From assembly GCF_034058155.1 (NCBI RefSeq), contig NZ_CP139148.1, positions 3,162,001-3,226,000 of the forward strand: 64,000 nucleotides of DNA, written 5' to 3'. Under the pieces are notes generated by a model. That model had not been told where the DNA came from. It saw nothing but the letters and a program-made list of their open reading frames with translations, and searched no databases. Below are positions 15,897 through 25,247 of this stretch, piece after piece; within the stretch, counting starts at the first letter, position 1; each line of letters opens with the position of its first letter. The stretch comes from Flavobacterium sp. KACC 22761 (GTDB taxonomy: Bacteria > Bacteroidota > Bacteroidia > Flavobacteriales > Flavobacteriaceae). A program made the position numbers and the translations under genes.

Positions 15897-16183
15897 TAGT
15901 ATACATATCTAACAAAACCAGACTTAGCACCCTTAAAATAGGCAGCTTTGTCTAATAAGTATCAGTGTTTTGTTATTTTATAAAACTCAAATATAGAATA
16001 TTTGTCTTATAAGTCATCATAACAACTTTTAATTTGTCGAATACTTTTTGTGCTAAAGTTTATAAATCCCTAAGGTTTATCTTATGTCAAAAAAATCAAA
16101 AATCCCTGACCGCTTTTAGCAATCAGGGATTATTTTTATATATTGTTCAATGTTAGTGCAACTGAAAACTGCGACTGAATACT
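15897..16183. other. Gene-free stretch with a terminator and a dispersed repeat word
   Basis: It holds the outer side of the cassette-like array, the terminator at 16101-16131 and a copy of the GCGACTGAAAACT-type word near 16158-16183. No coding frame is convincing. Confidence 0.5.
16101..16131 (-). terminator. Hairpin terminator after the carboxypeptidase-regulatory-domain gene
   Basis: AATCCCTGA (16101-16109) pairs with TCAGGGATT (16123-16131). A T run follows in the minus direction and a weaker one in the plus direction, so it can work both ways. Confidence 0.7.
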
Positions 16184-16957
16184 TTAATTACGTTTCAAAA
16201 CTTTATACTGCTCGTAACAACCACTAATAGCATCTAGAATCTGCAAGTCATTTGCCTGCTGAACAAAGGATTCCGAGTAGTTGCAACGCTGTAAAATCTC
16301 CGGAATTTCTTCTTTCGTAATTCCTAAAAGTAGGGCAAGAGTTTCGCGGTCGTATTTGGTTTCAAGAAGATTTCGGATGGTGTCATCTTTCTTCATGTCC
16401 TTGAGTTTCCTGAGTTCTTTTCCATTTTTTCCAAAGAAATTATAGAGCATATCGGCGGGGTTGAAAATAGAACCCAATACTTTTCCAAATGCATTTGGAG
16501 CATATTCACCGGCTTCATAACCTTGAGTAAGTCCAGAAATACTATAACGATAGTTTTCCTTAGTCGGAATTAATTTTGAGTCGATTTCAAGATATCCAGT
16601 CAAGCTGAAAGGAGCGATCACGACTTCCTCAAGTGCAATTGCTTTTTCTGTAAGCTGGATTCTTGTGATTTTGTTTTTGATCCAGTCATTGGTAACTCTA
16701 ATACGTAATGATTGGAATCCCAGAATAGAGAATTGCAGTGTGTCATTTTGCTGAACATCAATTTCAAAATAACCTTTAGCATCAGACTTTGCGCCTAATA
16801 CTTTGTTCTTGTTGATAATATTTACATTGGGAAGAGGCTGTTTGGTATTATCATTAAAGATGAAACCTGAAACTCTTTGAGGAGCTGTTGATTCTGTATC
16901 TTGGGCAAAACCAATACTCGTGAATAATATAAAAAAGAAAACTGCGAAATATTTCAT
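16184..16957 (-). CDS. Exported protein with carboxypeptidase-like regulatory domain
   Basis: A 257-residue protein with signal peptide (VFFFILFTSIGFAQ). Residues about 28-115 form a carboxypeptidase-regulatory-like beta sandwich: VSGFIFNDNTKQPLPNVNI, AKGYFEIDVQQNDTLQFS, LGFQSLRI and ALEEVVI, the module common at the N-terminus of TonB-linked receptors. Here no receptor barrel follows; the other 140 residues are helical and charged (NFFGKNGKELRKLKDM). It is therefore a stand-alone surface or periplasmic protein of unknown role, perhaps binding other envelope components. Confidence 0.75.
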   Translation of the reverse strand: MKYFAVFFFILFTSIGFAQDTESTAPQRVSGFIFNDNTKQPLPNVNIINKNKVLGAKSDAKGYFEIDVQQNDTLQFSILGFQSLRIRVTNDWIKNKITRIQLTEKAIALEEVVIAPFSLTGYLEIDSKLIPTKENYRYSISGLTQGYEAGEYAPNAFGKVLGSIFNPADMLYNFFGKNGKELRKLKDMKKDDTIRNLLETKYDRETLALLLGITKEEIPEILQRCNYSESFVQQANDLQILDAISGCYEQYKVLKRN

Positions 16958-17106
16958 ATCCTGATTTAAAGCACTAAAAGTAGTAAATAGGGATTAAATA
17001 TTTTACTGTCTTGGAATATAATTATAAGAAAATTAACAAAGCAAAAAAGTATTGCTTTTAGTATTTAACTAAAAAGTGGCAAAGAGTAAGATTCATGGCA
17101 TAAAAA

Positions 17107-17142
17107 AATCCCAAATTCCAATTATTTCTGGAATTTGGGATT
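17107..17142 (-). terminator. Terminator of the DEAD-box helicase gene
   Basis: AATCCCAAATTCCA (17107-17120) pairs perfectly with TGGAATTTGGGATT (17129-17142); in the minus direction it is followed by a run of seven T. Confidence 0.8.
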
Positions 17143-17165
17143 TTGTATTTTAAGATCTTAAAAAA

Positions 17166-19076
17166 TTAATCTCTTCTTGGTCTTCTTGGTCTTGACGAAT
17201 CGCCGAAGCTTTCAGAACGTCTTGGAGCTCTATCAGAACCACCTTCGTTTCTTCTGAAACCACCTTCTCTTGGAGCAGAATTTCTTTCTCCTCTGAATCC
17301 GCCTCTGTCAGAACCACCTTCACGTCTAGATGAAGAGTTTCTTTCTCCTCTAAATCCGCCTCTGTCAGAACCTCCTTCACGTCTTGGAGCAAAGTTTCCT
17401 TCTCTTCTTCCAGAATCACGTCTTCCTCCGCGGTTGTTGTGATCGCGTCTTCCTCCACCGTCATTTTTAGAAATCTCAACATTGATACGACGTCCTTCTA
17501 ACTGCGTATTGTTCAAGACATCCATTACTTTGTCAGTATGTTCAGGATCAGTATTAAAGAAAGAGAAACCTTCTTTTACATCAACTTTGAAAACATCATC
17601 ACGACCTAAGTCTAATGTTTCTTTCAAGTAATCTTTAAGAGACATCCAATCGAAATTATCTCTAGAACCAATGTTTACGAAATAACGAACTGCTCCATTA
17701 TTGCTAAATTCTCTTGGCTCAGAATCACCTCTTTCACGTCTTTCTCCAGAAGATTGAGCTGAGATATCTCTATTCTTTTTGTAGTACGTGATGAATCGGT
17801 TGAATTCTACAGAAACCATTTTCTTAATCAATTCTTCTTTAGATAAATCTTCAAGAACATTATTGATTGCTGGCAAGTAGTTGTCAATTTCGTGATCAAC
17901 CTCAGTATCTTTGATTTTGTTTGCTAGGTGCAATAATTGAATTTCGCAGATTTCAATTCCAGATGGAATCGTTTTTTCAACGAATTTTTGTTTGATGATT
18001 CTTTCGATAGAAGAAATTTTACGCAACTCGCTTTTTGTAACAATTACAATAGAAGTTCCTAATTTTCCAGCTCTACCAGTACGTCCAGAACGGTGGTTGT
18101 ATGTTTCGATTTCATCAGGCAATTGGTAGTTTACAACGTGTGTTACGTTATCAACATCAATACCACGTGCAGCAACGTCAGTAGCAACAAGCATCTGAAT
18201 TTGTCTTCCACGGAACGATTTCATTACACCATCACGTTGCGCTTGAGATAAATCTCCGTGTAACGCAGCGGCACTATATCCATCTTCAATTAATTTTTCA
18301 GCTACAGCTTGTGTATCTCTTTTTGTACGACAGAAAACTACAGAAAAAATATCTGGATTTGCATCTGCTAAACGTTTTAGAGCTTCGTAACGATCACGAG
18401 CATTCACTAAGTAAAATTCGTGAGAAACCGTTGCAGAACCTGAGTTCTTAGCGCCAACAGTAATTTCAACCGGTTCGCTCATGAATTGTTTTGCAATTCT
18501 AGCAACTTCTTGTGGCATAGTTGCAGAGAACAACCATGTGCTTTTTTCGTCTGGAGTATCTGATAAAATAGAGCAGATATCATCATAAAATCCCATGTTC
18601 AACATTTCGTCAGCCTCATCAAGAACACAGTAATCTATGTTTTTAATGTTTACCAAGCCTCTGTTGATCATGTCTTGCATTCTTCCTGGAGTAGCCACAA
18701 TAATTTGTGCTCCTCTTTTAATTTCTCTCGCTTGCTCTGTAATACTAGCTCCTCCGTAAACTGCTACCACATTAATACCTTTTTCGTATTTTGAGTAGTT
18801 TTTAAGTTCGTTAGTAATCTGTAAACAAAGCTCCCTTGTTGGCGATAAAACTAATGCCTGTGTATTTCTGTTGTCAGCATCAATTTTTTGGATTAACGGA
18901 AAACCGAAAGCTGCCGTTTTCCCTGTCCCTGTCTGAGCCAACGCAACCATATCCGTGTCTTTTTCCAATAATAGGGGAATCGCCTTTTCCTGTACCTCTG
19001 ACGGATTTTCAAATCCTAGATCTAAAATCGCCTTCAGTAACGATTCATTTAATCCTAATTGTTCAAATTTGTTCAT
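17166..19076 (-). CDS. DEAD-box ATP-dependent RNA helicase with DbpA-type and RGG tail
   Basis: A 636-residue RNA helicase, probably acting in ribosome assembly or cold adaptation. RecA domain 1 has the Q-motif region (GFENPSEVQEKAIP), Walker A AQTGTGKT near residue 45, DEAD near 150 and SAT near 182; domain 2 has ARGID and HRSGRTGRAG. Residues about 460-545 form a DbpA-type RNA-binding domain (VRYFVNIGSRDNFDW, EGRRINVEIS). The last 90 residues are rich in R and G, including two copies of REGGSDRGGFRGERNS, visible as a tandem DNA repeat at about 17260-17400. The ATG at 19076 is used; an in-frame TTG at 19100 lies upstream. Confidence 0.92.
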   Translation of the reverse strand: MNKFEQLGLNESLLKAILDLGFENPSEVQEKAIPLLLEKDTDMVALAQTGTGKTAAFGFPLIQKIDADNRNTQALVLSPTRELCLQITNELKNYSKYEKGINVVAVYGGASITEQAREIKRGAQIIVATPGRMQDMINRGLVNIKNIDYCVLDEADEMLNMGFYDDICSILSDTPDEKSTWLFSATMPQEVARIAKQFMSEPVEITVGAKNSGSATVSHEFYLVNARDRYEALKRLADANPDIFSVVFCRTKRDTQAVAEKLIEDGYSAAALHGDLSQAQRDGVMKSFRGRQIQMLVATDVAARGIDVDNVTHVVNYQLPDEIETYNHRSGRTGRAGKLGTSIVIVTKSELRKISSIERIIKQKFVEKTIPSGIEICEIQLLHLANKIKDTEVDHEIDNYLPAINNVLEDLSKEELIKKMVSVEFNRFITYYKKNRDISAQSSGERRERGDSEPREFSNNGAVRYFVNIGSRDNFDWMSLKDYLKETLDLGRDDVFKVDVKEGFSFFNTDPEHTDKVMDVLNNTQLEGRRINVEISKNDGGGRRDHNNRGGRRDSGRREGNFAPRREGGSDRGGFRGERNSSSRREGGSDRGGFRGERNSAPREGGFRRNEGGSDRAPRRSESFGDSSRPRRPRRD

Positions 19077-19097
19077 ATGTATTTTTAAAATAGGGTG

Positions 19098-19105
19098 CAA
19101 AATTA
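19098..19105 (-). promoter_or_regulatory. -7-like element (TAATTTTG) before the helicase gene
   Basis: Read on the minus strand it is TAATTTTG, a TAnnTTTG match 21 bases before the ATG at 19076. No -33 TTG is found at the right distance. Confidence 0.3.
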
Positions 19106-19280
19106 CTGTTAATTATTCAGATATGCTAATGCTATTTCAAGAATTATGCATTTGTTATGATTTGATTATCAAAAAGTTATGTTTAGTGTGAAATGATTTT
19201 TTTTGAAGATTGAAGAATTTTCGGAAAAAACACGTCGTGAAATATAAATTTTAGCTTCTAAAATGTTGTATTTTAAACAA

Positions 19281-19859
19281 TTATTTTATGGAGTTCAGAA
19301 AATCAATAAGTTGCTGCGTTGCTTTTCCGCGATGGCCAATTTTATTTTTGATTTCCAAAGGTAATTCGGCAAAAGTTTCATTATAATTTTCGGGCTTGAA
19401 AATTGGATCGTAACCAAAGCCTTGATTGCCAGTTTTATGTAGCGTGATTTCTCCTTTTGCAATTCCGGTAAAAAGATGCTGTTCGCCATTTAAGTTCAAA
19501 GCAATAACGGTCTTGAACTGTGCGCTGCGGTCTTGTTTGTCTTTTAAAGCGTCTAAAAGCTTGTTCATATTGTCATCGGCGTTTTTTTGTTCACTCGCAT
19601 ATCGCGCTGAATAAACTCCCGGTTCTCCATTTAAGGCGTGAACTTCTAATCCAGTATCATCGGCAAAACAATCGTAACCATATTTTTCGGTTACATAATT
19701 GGCTTTCAAAATGGCATTTCCTTCAATTGTATCGGCGGTTTCCGGAATATCTTTAAGACAGCCAATATCTTCTAAACTTAATAATTGTATAGATCCTTTT
19801 AAAATGCTTTGGATCTCTTTGATTTTGTTTTTATTGTTTGATGCGAAAACGAGTTTCAT
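19281..19859 (-). CDS. rdgB: Non-canonical purine NTP pyrophosphatase (RdgB/HAM1)
   Basis: A 192-residue enzyme that hydrolyses dITP, ITP and XTP to monophosphates, keeping deaminated purines out of DNA and RNA. The N-terminal substrate loop [11 protein letters not shown] (residues 5-15), the central ADDTGLEV with catalytic Asp near 67, [20 protein letters not shown] near 147 and GHRGKA near 175 are all present. Length is typical. Its start overlaps the end of the DUF2809 gene by 29 bases, which suggests translational coupling. Confidence 0.95.
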   Translation of the reverse strand: MKLVFASNNKNKIKEIQSILKGSIQLLSLEDIGCLKDIPETADTIEGNAILKANYVTEKYGYDCFADDTGLEVHALNGEPGVYSARYASEQKNADDNMNKLLDALKDKQDRSAQFKTVIALNLNGEQHLFTGIAKGEITLHKTGNQGFGYDPIFKPENYNETFAELPLEIKNKIGHRGKATQQLIDFLNSIK

Positions 19860-20229
19860 AATGGGTATATTTTAAAATGATTTTTTCGATAAAAAAGATG
19901 AAAAGTATTCCTGCGGTATAAGCAAGAATGTCCGACCATAAAAAGCCTTGGCCCAAAACATATCTTCCAAAAAGTGTTTTTCTCAGTTCAATAATCCAAG
20001 GAGCTTGATAAAGCTGTAAAAATTCAATTCCATAGCAAATTACTAATGAAAGAATAAAGATGTAAGTTGCTTTTTTATTGAAATATACAATTCTAACAAG
20101 GAAATAAATCATCACAGCATATAGGAAATCGCCAATCCATAATGGAATCAGTGAAATTTTCCTTGAAAGAATTCCGAGAAGGATAACTGACAAGAATAGA
20201 AGGAGATATTGGATTCTGGTTTTGTTCAA
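19831..20229 (-). CDS. DUF2809 family small membrane protein
   Basis: A 132-residue protein with about four membrane helices ([66 protein letters not shown]). The glutamate in [11 protein letters not shown] and the SDILAYTAG segment agree with DUF2809. Function is unknown. The start is a TTG at 20229; the first ATG is 40 residues later and would remove the first helix. Its last 29 bases overlap rdgB. Confidence 0.75.
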   Translation of the reverse strand: MNKTRIQYLLLFLSVILLGILSRKISLIPLWIGDFLYAVMIYFLVRIVYFNKKATYIFILSLVICYGIEFLQLYQAPWIIELRKTLFGRYVLGQGFLWSDILAYTAGILFIFFIEKIILKYTHYETRFRIKQ

Positions 20230-20297
20230 TTTTATTTTAGATTTTACCCTTAAAGCAAAACTACAATTAATCTTTCATTTTTTAGAACCGGTTATTC

Positions 20298-20328
20298 TCT
20301 TTGTCAAAGTTTCAAACTTTGACAAAGA
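20298..20328. repeat. Perfect 15-bp-arm palindrome around GTTT-C-AAAC
   Basis: TCTTTGTCAAAGTTT (20298-20312), one C, then AAACTTTGACAAAGA (20314-20328). It lies between divergent genes, so it is not an obvious terminator. The centre resembles those at 2067-2099 and 30735-30816. Confidence 0.75.
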
Positions 20329-20448
20329 AGACCTACGAAAGAGTAAAATTGTACATTTTTGGTTAGTAAGAAATACAAAGATTCGGATAGGTTTACTTTA
20401 TTTTATAAATTTATCGATTCAATAAACTATACCTCAAAAAATAACCAC

Positions 20449-21627
20449 ATGAATGCAAAATTTTTTACTCTGGTTGCGGCTTTGTGCTTGCTTGGAAATC
20501 AGGGTTATTCTCAAAAAGACAATTCGTTTAATATTAAAAAACAACTTGATTACTGTGCAGAGCAGGCTTCAAAGACATTAAAAGTGATTCCGGATGACGG
20601 AACATCTCCAAGAACAGTTCCGAATGGGAGTAAAGAATGGAAATTTGTTGGTTATAAAGATTGGACAAGCGGTTTCTGGCCAGGTGAATTATGGTACTTA
20701 TACGAAGCAACCGGCGATAAGAAATGGGAAAAAGAAGCCGACAAATTCAGCCGATTTTTAACTCCTTTATCAGTAACCAAAGCGGCGGATCATGATTTGG
20801 GTTTCCAGATTTTTAATAGCTTCGGAAATGGATATCGTTTGACCAAAAACAAAGAATACAAAGAAATTATTCTGAAAACGGCCGATACATTGGCAACGCT
20901 TTTTAATCCAAAAGTGGGAACGATTCAATCTTGGCCTCATAATAAAATGGGCGGTCATAATACTATTATTGATAATATGATGAATTTGGAGTTGTTGTTT
21001 TGGGCTTCAAAAAATGGAGGAAGTAAAAAATTATATGACATTGCTGTAAAACACGCCGAAACTACAATGGCAAATCATTTTAGGCCAGACAATACATCGT
21101 ATCATGTTATAATTTACGATTATGAAACTGGTAAAAAAATAAAAGGCAGAACTGCGCAAGGATATAGTGATGATAGCATGTGGGCGCGTGGCCAAGCTTG
21201 GGCTATTTATGGTTTTACCATGACGTACAGGGAAACTAAAGATCCTAAATTTTTGGATTTTGCTCATAAAGTGACTCGCGTTTACTTGGATAAATTAACA
21301 ACAGAAGACTTGATTCCATACTGGGATTTTAATGCGCCAGATATTCCAAATGCACCTCGTGATGCATCTGCGGCCGCGATTGTTTCGTCGGCTCTTTTGG
21401 AATTGAGTTCTTATACAAAAGATAAGAATCTGAAAAAAGAATATTTGACAAAAGCTAAGAAAATGATCGTTTCTCTTTCAAATAATTATCAAAGCCGTGA
21501 TGTCAATTCGGCATTTTTGCTTCATGCAACTGGTCATAAACCAGCTGGAAGCGAAATAGATTGTTCTATAAATTATGCTGATTATTATTATCTTGAAGCA
21601 CTTTTAAGACTTCAAAAAATAAAATAA
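20449..21627 (+). CDS. Glycoside hydrolase family 88 (unsaturated glucuronyl hydrolase-like)
   Basis: A 392-residue exported enzyme with signal peptide (FFTLVAALCLLGNQGYSQ). The (alpha/alpha)6 barrel features of GH88 are visible: WTSGFWPGELWYLY, IDNMMNLELLFWAS with Asp175, and GYSDDSMWARGQAWAIYGF with Asp241/242, at positions matching the two catalytic aspartates of unsaturated glucuronyl hydrolase. It would release 4,5-unsaturated uronic acids from oligosaccharides made by polysaccharide lyases. The ATG at 20449 is chosen because it gives the signal peptide. A lipoprotein gene follows 10 bases later. No lyase is next to it. Confidence 0.88.
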   Translation: MNAKFFTLVAALCLLGNQGYSQKDNSFNIKKQLDYCAEQASKTLKVIPDDGTSPRTVPNGSKEWKFVGYKDWTSGFWPGELWYLYEATGDKKWEKEADKFSRFLTPLSVTKAADHDLGFQIFNSFGNGYRLTKNKEYKEIILKTADTLATLFNPKVGTIQSWPHNKMGGHNTIIDNMMNLELLFWASKNGGSKKLYDIAVKHAETTMANHFRPDNTSYHVIIYDYETGKKIKGRTAQGYSDDSMWARGQAWAIYGFTMTYRETKDPKFLDFAHKVTRVYLDKLTTEDLIPYWDFNAPDIPNAPRDASAAAIVSSALLELSSYTKDKNLKKEYLTKAKKMIVSLSNNYQSRDVNSAFLLHATGHKPAGSEIDCSINYADYYYLEALLRLQKIK

Positions 21628-21637
21628 TTAAAATACT

Positions 21638-22039
21638 ATGAAAAGAATAAGCCAAATTTTGTCAATGATAATGATTGTTTTGCTGTTGGTGAGCTGTAAA
21701 AATGCCAAGCAAAAACTGCAGGAATATGTAACGGCATACAATGCTTCGGCAAAAACTTTTAAAGCTGAAAATGTTACGCTGACAACGGCAAGAGGTTATA
21801 TTAATGATGATAAAATTGAATTGCGATTTGAAACTGCTTTGGAGCAAAATAAAGCTAATCAAATGGCTGGTGATTTGGCATTTTCAAAATTGCTGAAAGA
21901 AATGATTAAAAAAAATCAGATTCCTAAAGATTTAGTTGAAGAAGGAATCCGATTTGATGCTTATTTTTTGGCAGATGATAATACTGTTCTTTCGAAAAAA
22001 GTGATAGATAAAGAATCAATTTCAGAAATATTAAAATAA
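21638..22039 (+). CDS. Small lipoprotein, paralogue of the next gene
   Basis: A 133-residue lipoprotein (lipobox LLLVSCKN, cysteine near residue 20). The mature part starts AKQKLQEYVTAYNASAK and contains FSKLLKEMIKKNQIPKDLVEEGIRFDAYFL. It starts 10 bases after the GH88 gene, so it is probably co-transcribed, although a functional link is not evident. The protein at 22245 is a clear paralogue. No known domain is recognised. Confidence 0.7.
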   Translation: MKRISQILSMIMIVLLLVSCKNAKQKLQEYVTAYNASAKTFKAENVTLTTARGYINDDKIELRFETALEQNKANQMAGDLAFSKLLKEMIKKNQIPKDLVEEGIRFDAYFLADDNTVLSKKVIDKESISEILK

Positions 22040-22072
22040 ATAGATTTTCAAAATCATTTAAAATATTCAAAA

Positions 22073-22104
22073 AGTCTCTTTAGTTTTCTAAAGAGGCTTT
22101 TTTG
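22073..22104 (+). terminator. Terminator after the first lipoprotein gene
   Basis: GTCTCTTTAG pairs with CTAAAGAGGC around a TTTT loop, followed by TTTTTTG. Confidence 0.75.
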
Positions 22105-22244
22105 TTTGCTGTAAAATGGGTTTATGTGGCTTTATATTATTTGTAATCAAATAATTACAAATTTTATTTTTACACTCCAATGTTGTTTTTGTGTTATAAG
22201 TTTGTTATGTTTGAGTTAAAAAATAATCAAATAACTAAAAAATT

Positions 22245-22679
22245 ATGAAAAAAATTACCCAAATCGCATTTGCTTTCATTTTGATTTTAACGCTTGCTAG
22301 CTGTAAAAACACCAAGCAGAAAATACAGGAGCATGTCAGTAATTACAATATTTCGTCCTCTATAAAGGGTGCGGGAATTATTAGCACAAGTGCAAAAGCA
22401 TTTTTAAATGATAATAAAATTGAGATAAGAATCGAGACTAATTTAGAAGGCAATGACGAAAATAAACTGGCAACAAAAACATCTTTTCCAAACTTGCTGA
22501 AAGAAATGATTAAAAACAATCAGATTTCTCAAGAATTGATTGAAGAAGGAGTGTCGTTTGATGTTTATTTCTTATCTTATAATAATATCATATTAGCAAA
22601 ACAATTAGTTGACAAAGACGAATTGGCCATATTAGAAGGTTCTGGAGGAGGAAATGGAAAAGAAACTGCAAAATTGTAA
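22245..22679 (+). CDS. Small lipoprotein, paralogue of the preceding gene
   Basis: A 144-residue lipoprotein (lipobox LASCKN). It aligns along its length with the 21638 protein: NTKQKIQEHVSNYNISS, LNDNKIEIRIETNLEG, FPNLLKEMIKNNQISQELIEEGVSFDVYFL. It adds a glycine-rich tail (SGGGNGKE). Because a terminator separates the two, they probably have separate promoters after a tandem duplication. Role unknown. Confidence 0.7.
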   Translation: MKKITQIAFAFILILTLASCKNTKQKIQEHVSNYNISSSIKGAGIISTSAKAFLNDNKIEIRIETNLEGNDENKLATKTSFPNLLKEMIKNNQISQELIEEGVSFDVYFLSYNNIILAKQLVDKDELAILEGSGGGNGKETAKL

Positions 22680-22713
22680 TTGCTTGTGAAATAAAAACTA
22701 CTTTATATAGCTA

Positions 22714-22752
22714 AAAAAAGCCTTTTTGAAAATATGATCAAAAAGGCTTTTT
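22714..22752. terminator. Bidirectional terminator between convergent genes
   Basis: AAAAGCCTTTTTGA and TCAAAAAGGCTTTT form a 14-bp stem with a short loop, with T runs on both sides, between the second lipoprotein gene and the FMN-binding protein gene. Confidence 0.85.
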
Positions 22753-22756
22753 AAGT

Positions 22757-24271
22757 TTAATTCGGCTTGGTGACGTTTGTCAAATTATCTGGAAAATACA
22801 ACTCAGATAAATTAGTAAACTCATCACCTCGCATAAAGATGTTGATGTCGACATCGGCAAAAGAAGTTTTTCCGGCTGCTGCCAAAAGTTCATTTGCAGA
22901 ATGAAGCGTATTTTTATGGAAATGATACACACGCTCTGATTTGTCGGTGACAACCAATCCTTTCATCAGCATTTTGTTTTGAGTGGCAACTCCGGTAGGG
23001 CATTCGTTATTATGGCAACGCAAAGCCTGAATACAGCCTAAAGAGAACATAAATCCTCTTGCACTGTTACACATATCAGCGCCCAATGCAATGGCGTGTA
23101 AAATAGAATAACCAGAAATGATTTTCCCGCTTCCGATAATTCTCATCTTATCTCTGATATTTAGTCCGACTAAAGTTTTGTTGACGAAAATTAAAGCAGG
23201 CTCGAATGGCATTCCAACTCCATCTGCAAATTCTAGCGGTGCGGCTCCTGTTCCTCCTTCGGCTCCATCGACCGTAATAAAATCAGGATAAATATCTTCG
23301 GCAATCATTTCGTGGCAAATCGATTCAAATTCTGCTGTATTTCCAATGCATAATTTAAAACCAATTGGTTTTCCGTTTGACAGATCACGCAATTGCTTAA
23401 TAAAATGAACTAATCCTTTAGAGTCTGAAAATGCACGATGGCCAGGAGGAGAAAGAATCATGGTATGTGGCTCAACACCTCTAATTTTAGCAATCTGTTC
23501 CGTATTTTTTCTGGCTGGAAGAACACCGCCGTGGCCTGGTTTTGCGCCTTGAGAAAGCTTGATTTCAATCATTTTTACATTTGGAAGATTGGCTTTTTCG
23601 GAGAATTTCTCTGGACTGAAATTTCCTTCGGCATCTCGGCATCCAAAATAACCTGTACCAATTTGCCATGTAATATCACCACCGCCAGCAAGATGAAATT
23701 CGGTCAATCCGCCTTCTCCAGTATTTTGATAGAAATTTCCCTTTTGAGCTCCAATGTTGATCGCGCGAACTGCATGCTCGCTAAGCGAACCAAAACTCAT
23801 TGCCGACACATTAAATAAAGAAGCAGAATAAGGTTGTTTGCAGTCTTTTCCGCCTACTAAAACGCGAGGCAGTTCTTCATTAACTTTTGCTGGAAAAATG
23901 GAATGTTTTATTCCTTCATAATTCTCAGTGTTTAAGTTTAATTGCGTTCCAAAAGGAGTGCTAGAATCGATGTTTTTAGCTCTTTGATACACCAAGGAAC
24001 GTTGGTTTCTAGAAAATGGTTTTCCATCTGTCGATCTTTCAATAAAATACTGCTGAATCTCAGGTGCAATCATTTCAAATAAATATCTGAAATATCCCAA
24101 AACCGGGAAGTTCCTTAAAATAGCATGTTTTTCCTGAGATGCGTTATAAACTCCCACAATCAGCAAAAGCGGAATAATAAATACGAGTAAATAACCTCGC
24201 CCGGTGTAATAATAAATTGCAGCAACAATTAGAAACAATAAGAATCCGTAAATAAAGAATTTTTTTCTCAT
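22757..24271 (-). CDS. FMN-binding glutamate-synthase-like protein, membrane anchored
   Basis: A 504-residue protein with two N-terminal membrane helices (residues about 5-22 and 26-42). The rest is the FMN- and iron-sulfur-binding domain of the glutamate synthase large subunit: QNTGEGGLTEFH, KLSQGAKPGHGGVLP, DGAEGGTGAAP, GSGKIISG and the cysteines in GCIQALRCHNNECPTG, which would hold a 3Fe-4S cluster. The glutaminase domain and the C-terminal beta helix of true GltB are absent, so it is a YerD-like stand-alone protein. Its reaction is not established. Confidence 0.85.
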   Translation of the reverse strand: MRKKFFIYGFLLFLIVAAIYYYTGRGYLLVFIIPLLLIVGVYNASQEKHAILRNFPVLGYFRYLFEMIAPEIQQYFIERSTDGKPFSRNQRSLVYQRAKNIDSSTPFGTQLNLNTENYEGIKHSIFPAKVNEELPRVLVGGKDCKQPYSASLFNVSAMSFGSLSEHAVRAINIGAQKGNFYQNTGEGGLTEFHLAGGGDITWQIGTGYFGCRDAEGNFSPEKFSEKANLPNVKMIEIKLSQGAKPGHGGVLPARKNTEQIAKIRGVEPHTMILSPPGHRAFSDSKGLVHFIKQLRDLSNGKPIGFKLCIGNTAEFESICHEMIAEDIYPDFITVDGAEGGTGAAPLEFADGVGMPFEPALIFVNKTLVGLNIRDKMRIIGSGKIISGYSILHAIALGADMCNSARGFMFSLGCIQALRCHNNECPTGVATQNKMLMKGLVVTDKSERVYHFHKNTLHSANELLAAAGKTSFADVDINIFMRGDEFTNLSELYFPDNLTNVTKPN

Positions 24272-24307
24272 GTTTTTAAAAAATTAAATAGGTAATAAAT
24301 CCGATAA

Positions 24308-25087
24308 TCAGTTGAATCTTAAGCGTACATAAACGTGTTTGATTCCTTTTTTGTCTGATTCTCTTTCGTCGATTTCCAGAATATCAGTTAACGATTTAAG
24401 CATTGGTGTCAGTTTTGAATAACCATAATTTCGAGGATCAAATTCAGGTTTTTTCTTCACGATCAAATTGCCGACATCCCCAAGAAATGCCCAGCCATCA
24501 TCATCTTCGATGTCTTCAATTGTAGATTCGATTAGTTCAATGGTTTGTTTGTCAATTTTATGAAGTGCTTTTTCAGCAGGTTTCTCAACTGGTTTTTTGG
24601 TGTCTGCAGCTACTACTTTTGGTTTTTTCTTTTGAGTTGCGCCATCCAAAACTTCAATGTATATAAATCGGTCGCAGGCAACAATAAAAGAATTTGGCGT
24701 TTTCTTTTCTCCAATACCAATTACTTTCATGCCAGATTCTCTTAAGCGGACTGCAAGGCGGGTAAAATCGCTGTCGCTGGAAACAATGCAAAAACCGTCT
24801 AATTTTCCGGAATAAAGCAAATCCATAGCATCAATAATTAGCGCAGAATCTGACGAATTTTTTCCAACGGTATAACTGTATTGCTGAATAGGAGTAATAG
24901 CATGTTCCAATAAAACGCCTTTCCATCCATTTGCATTCGGTTTTGTCCAGTCGGCATAAATTCTTTTCGTAGTGGGCGTTCCTAATTTTGCAATTTCTTC
25001 CATCATGCCTTTTACATTACTGTAAGGCACATTGTCTGCATCAATAAGAACTGCCAGTTTTAAATCTTTTGAATTGCTTAAAGGCAT
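24308..25087 (-). CDS. NYN-domain protein with C-terminal OST-HTH/LOTUS domain
   Basis: A 259-residue cytosolic protein. Residues about 8-150 form a NYN (PIN-like) nuclease domain: LAVLIDADNVPYSN with the first acidic pair, SSDSALIIDAMDLLYSG, and CIVSSDSDFTRLAVRLRESG with the conserved SDSDF. A lysine/proline-rich linker (about 155-185) leads to an OST-HTH/LOTUS domain (about 190-259; WAFLGDVGNLIVKKKPEF, YSKLTPMLKSL) that can bind RNA. The combination suggests a ribonuclease or RNA-binding factor. It is 36 bases upstream of the FMN-binding gene on the same strand. Confidence 0.88.
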   Translation of the reverse strand: MPLSNSKDLKLAVLIDADNVPYSNVKGMMEEIAKLGTPTTKRIYADWTKPNANGWKGVLLEHAITPIQQYSYTVGKNSSDSALIIDAMDLLYSGKLDGFCIVSSDSDFTRLAVRLRESGMKVIGIGEKKTPNSFIVACDRFIYIEVLDGATQKKKPKVVAADTKKPVEKPAEKALHKIDKQTIELIESTIEDIEDDDGWAFLGDVGNLIVKKKPEFDPRNYGYSKLTPMLKSLTDILEIDERESDKKGIKHVYVRLRFN

Positions 25088-25221
25088 TTGTTAAATATTT
25101 AAAATTTAATACTCTCAAAGTTAAAATTAAAATTGGTTTTTATAAGAATTCAATGATGAATAAGTGGTTTGATGTGTACTAATTAGTTTCATTATAAATA
25201 ATATTCAGTCTTTAGAAAAAT

Positions 25222-25247
25222 AATTAAAGATAAGTTTGTCTTTTATT
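25222..25247. promoter_or_regulatory. NsrR-like operator copy 1, before the Rrf2 gene
   Basis: AATTAAAGAT, six bases, GTCTTTTATT. Relative to the copies before norZ and nirK (AATAAAAGAT-N6-ATCTTTTATT) it has one mismatch in each arm and the same six-base spacer. It overlaps the -33 TTTG of the Rrf2 promoter, so binding would block the promoter and give autoregulation. Confidence 0.65.

Noticed and set aside
17166..17482. Open frame in another phase rich in E, V and L inside the helicase tail
   Set aside because: It is a shadow of the RGG-rich repeat-coding end of the DEAD-box gene.
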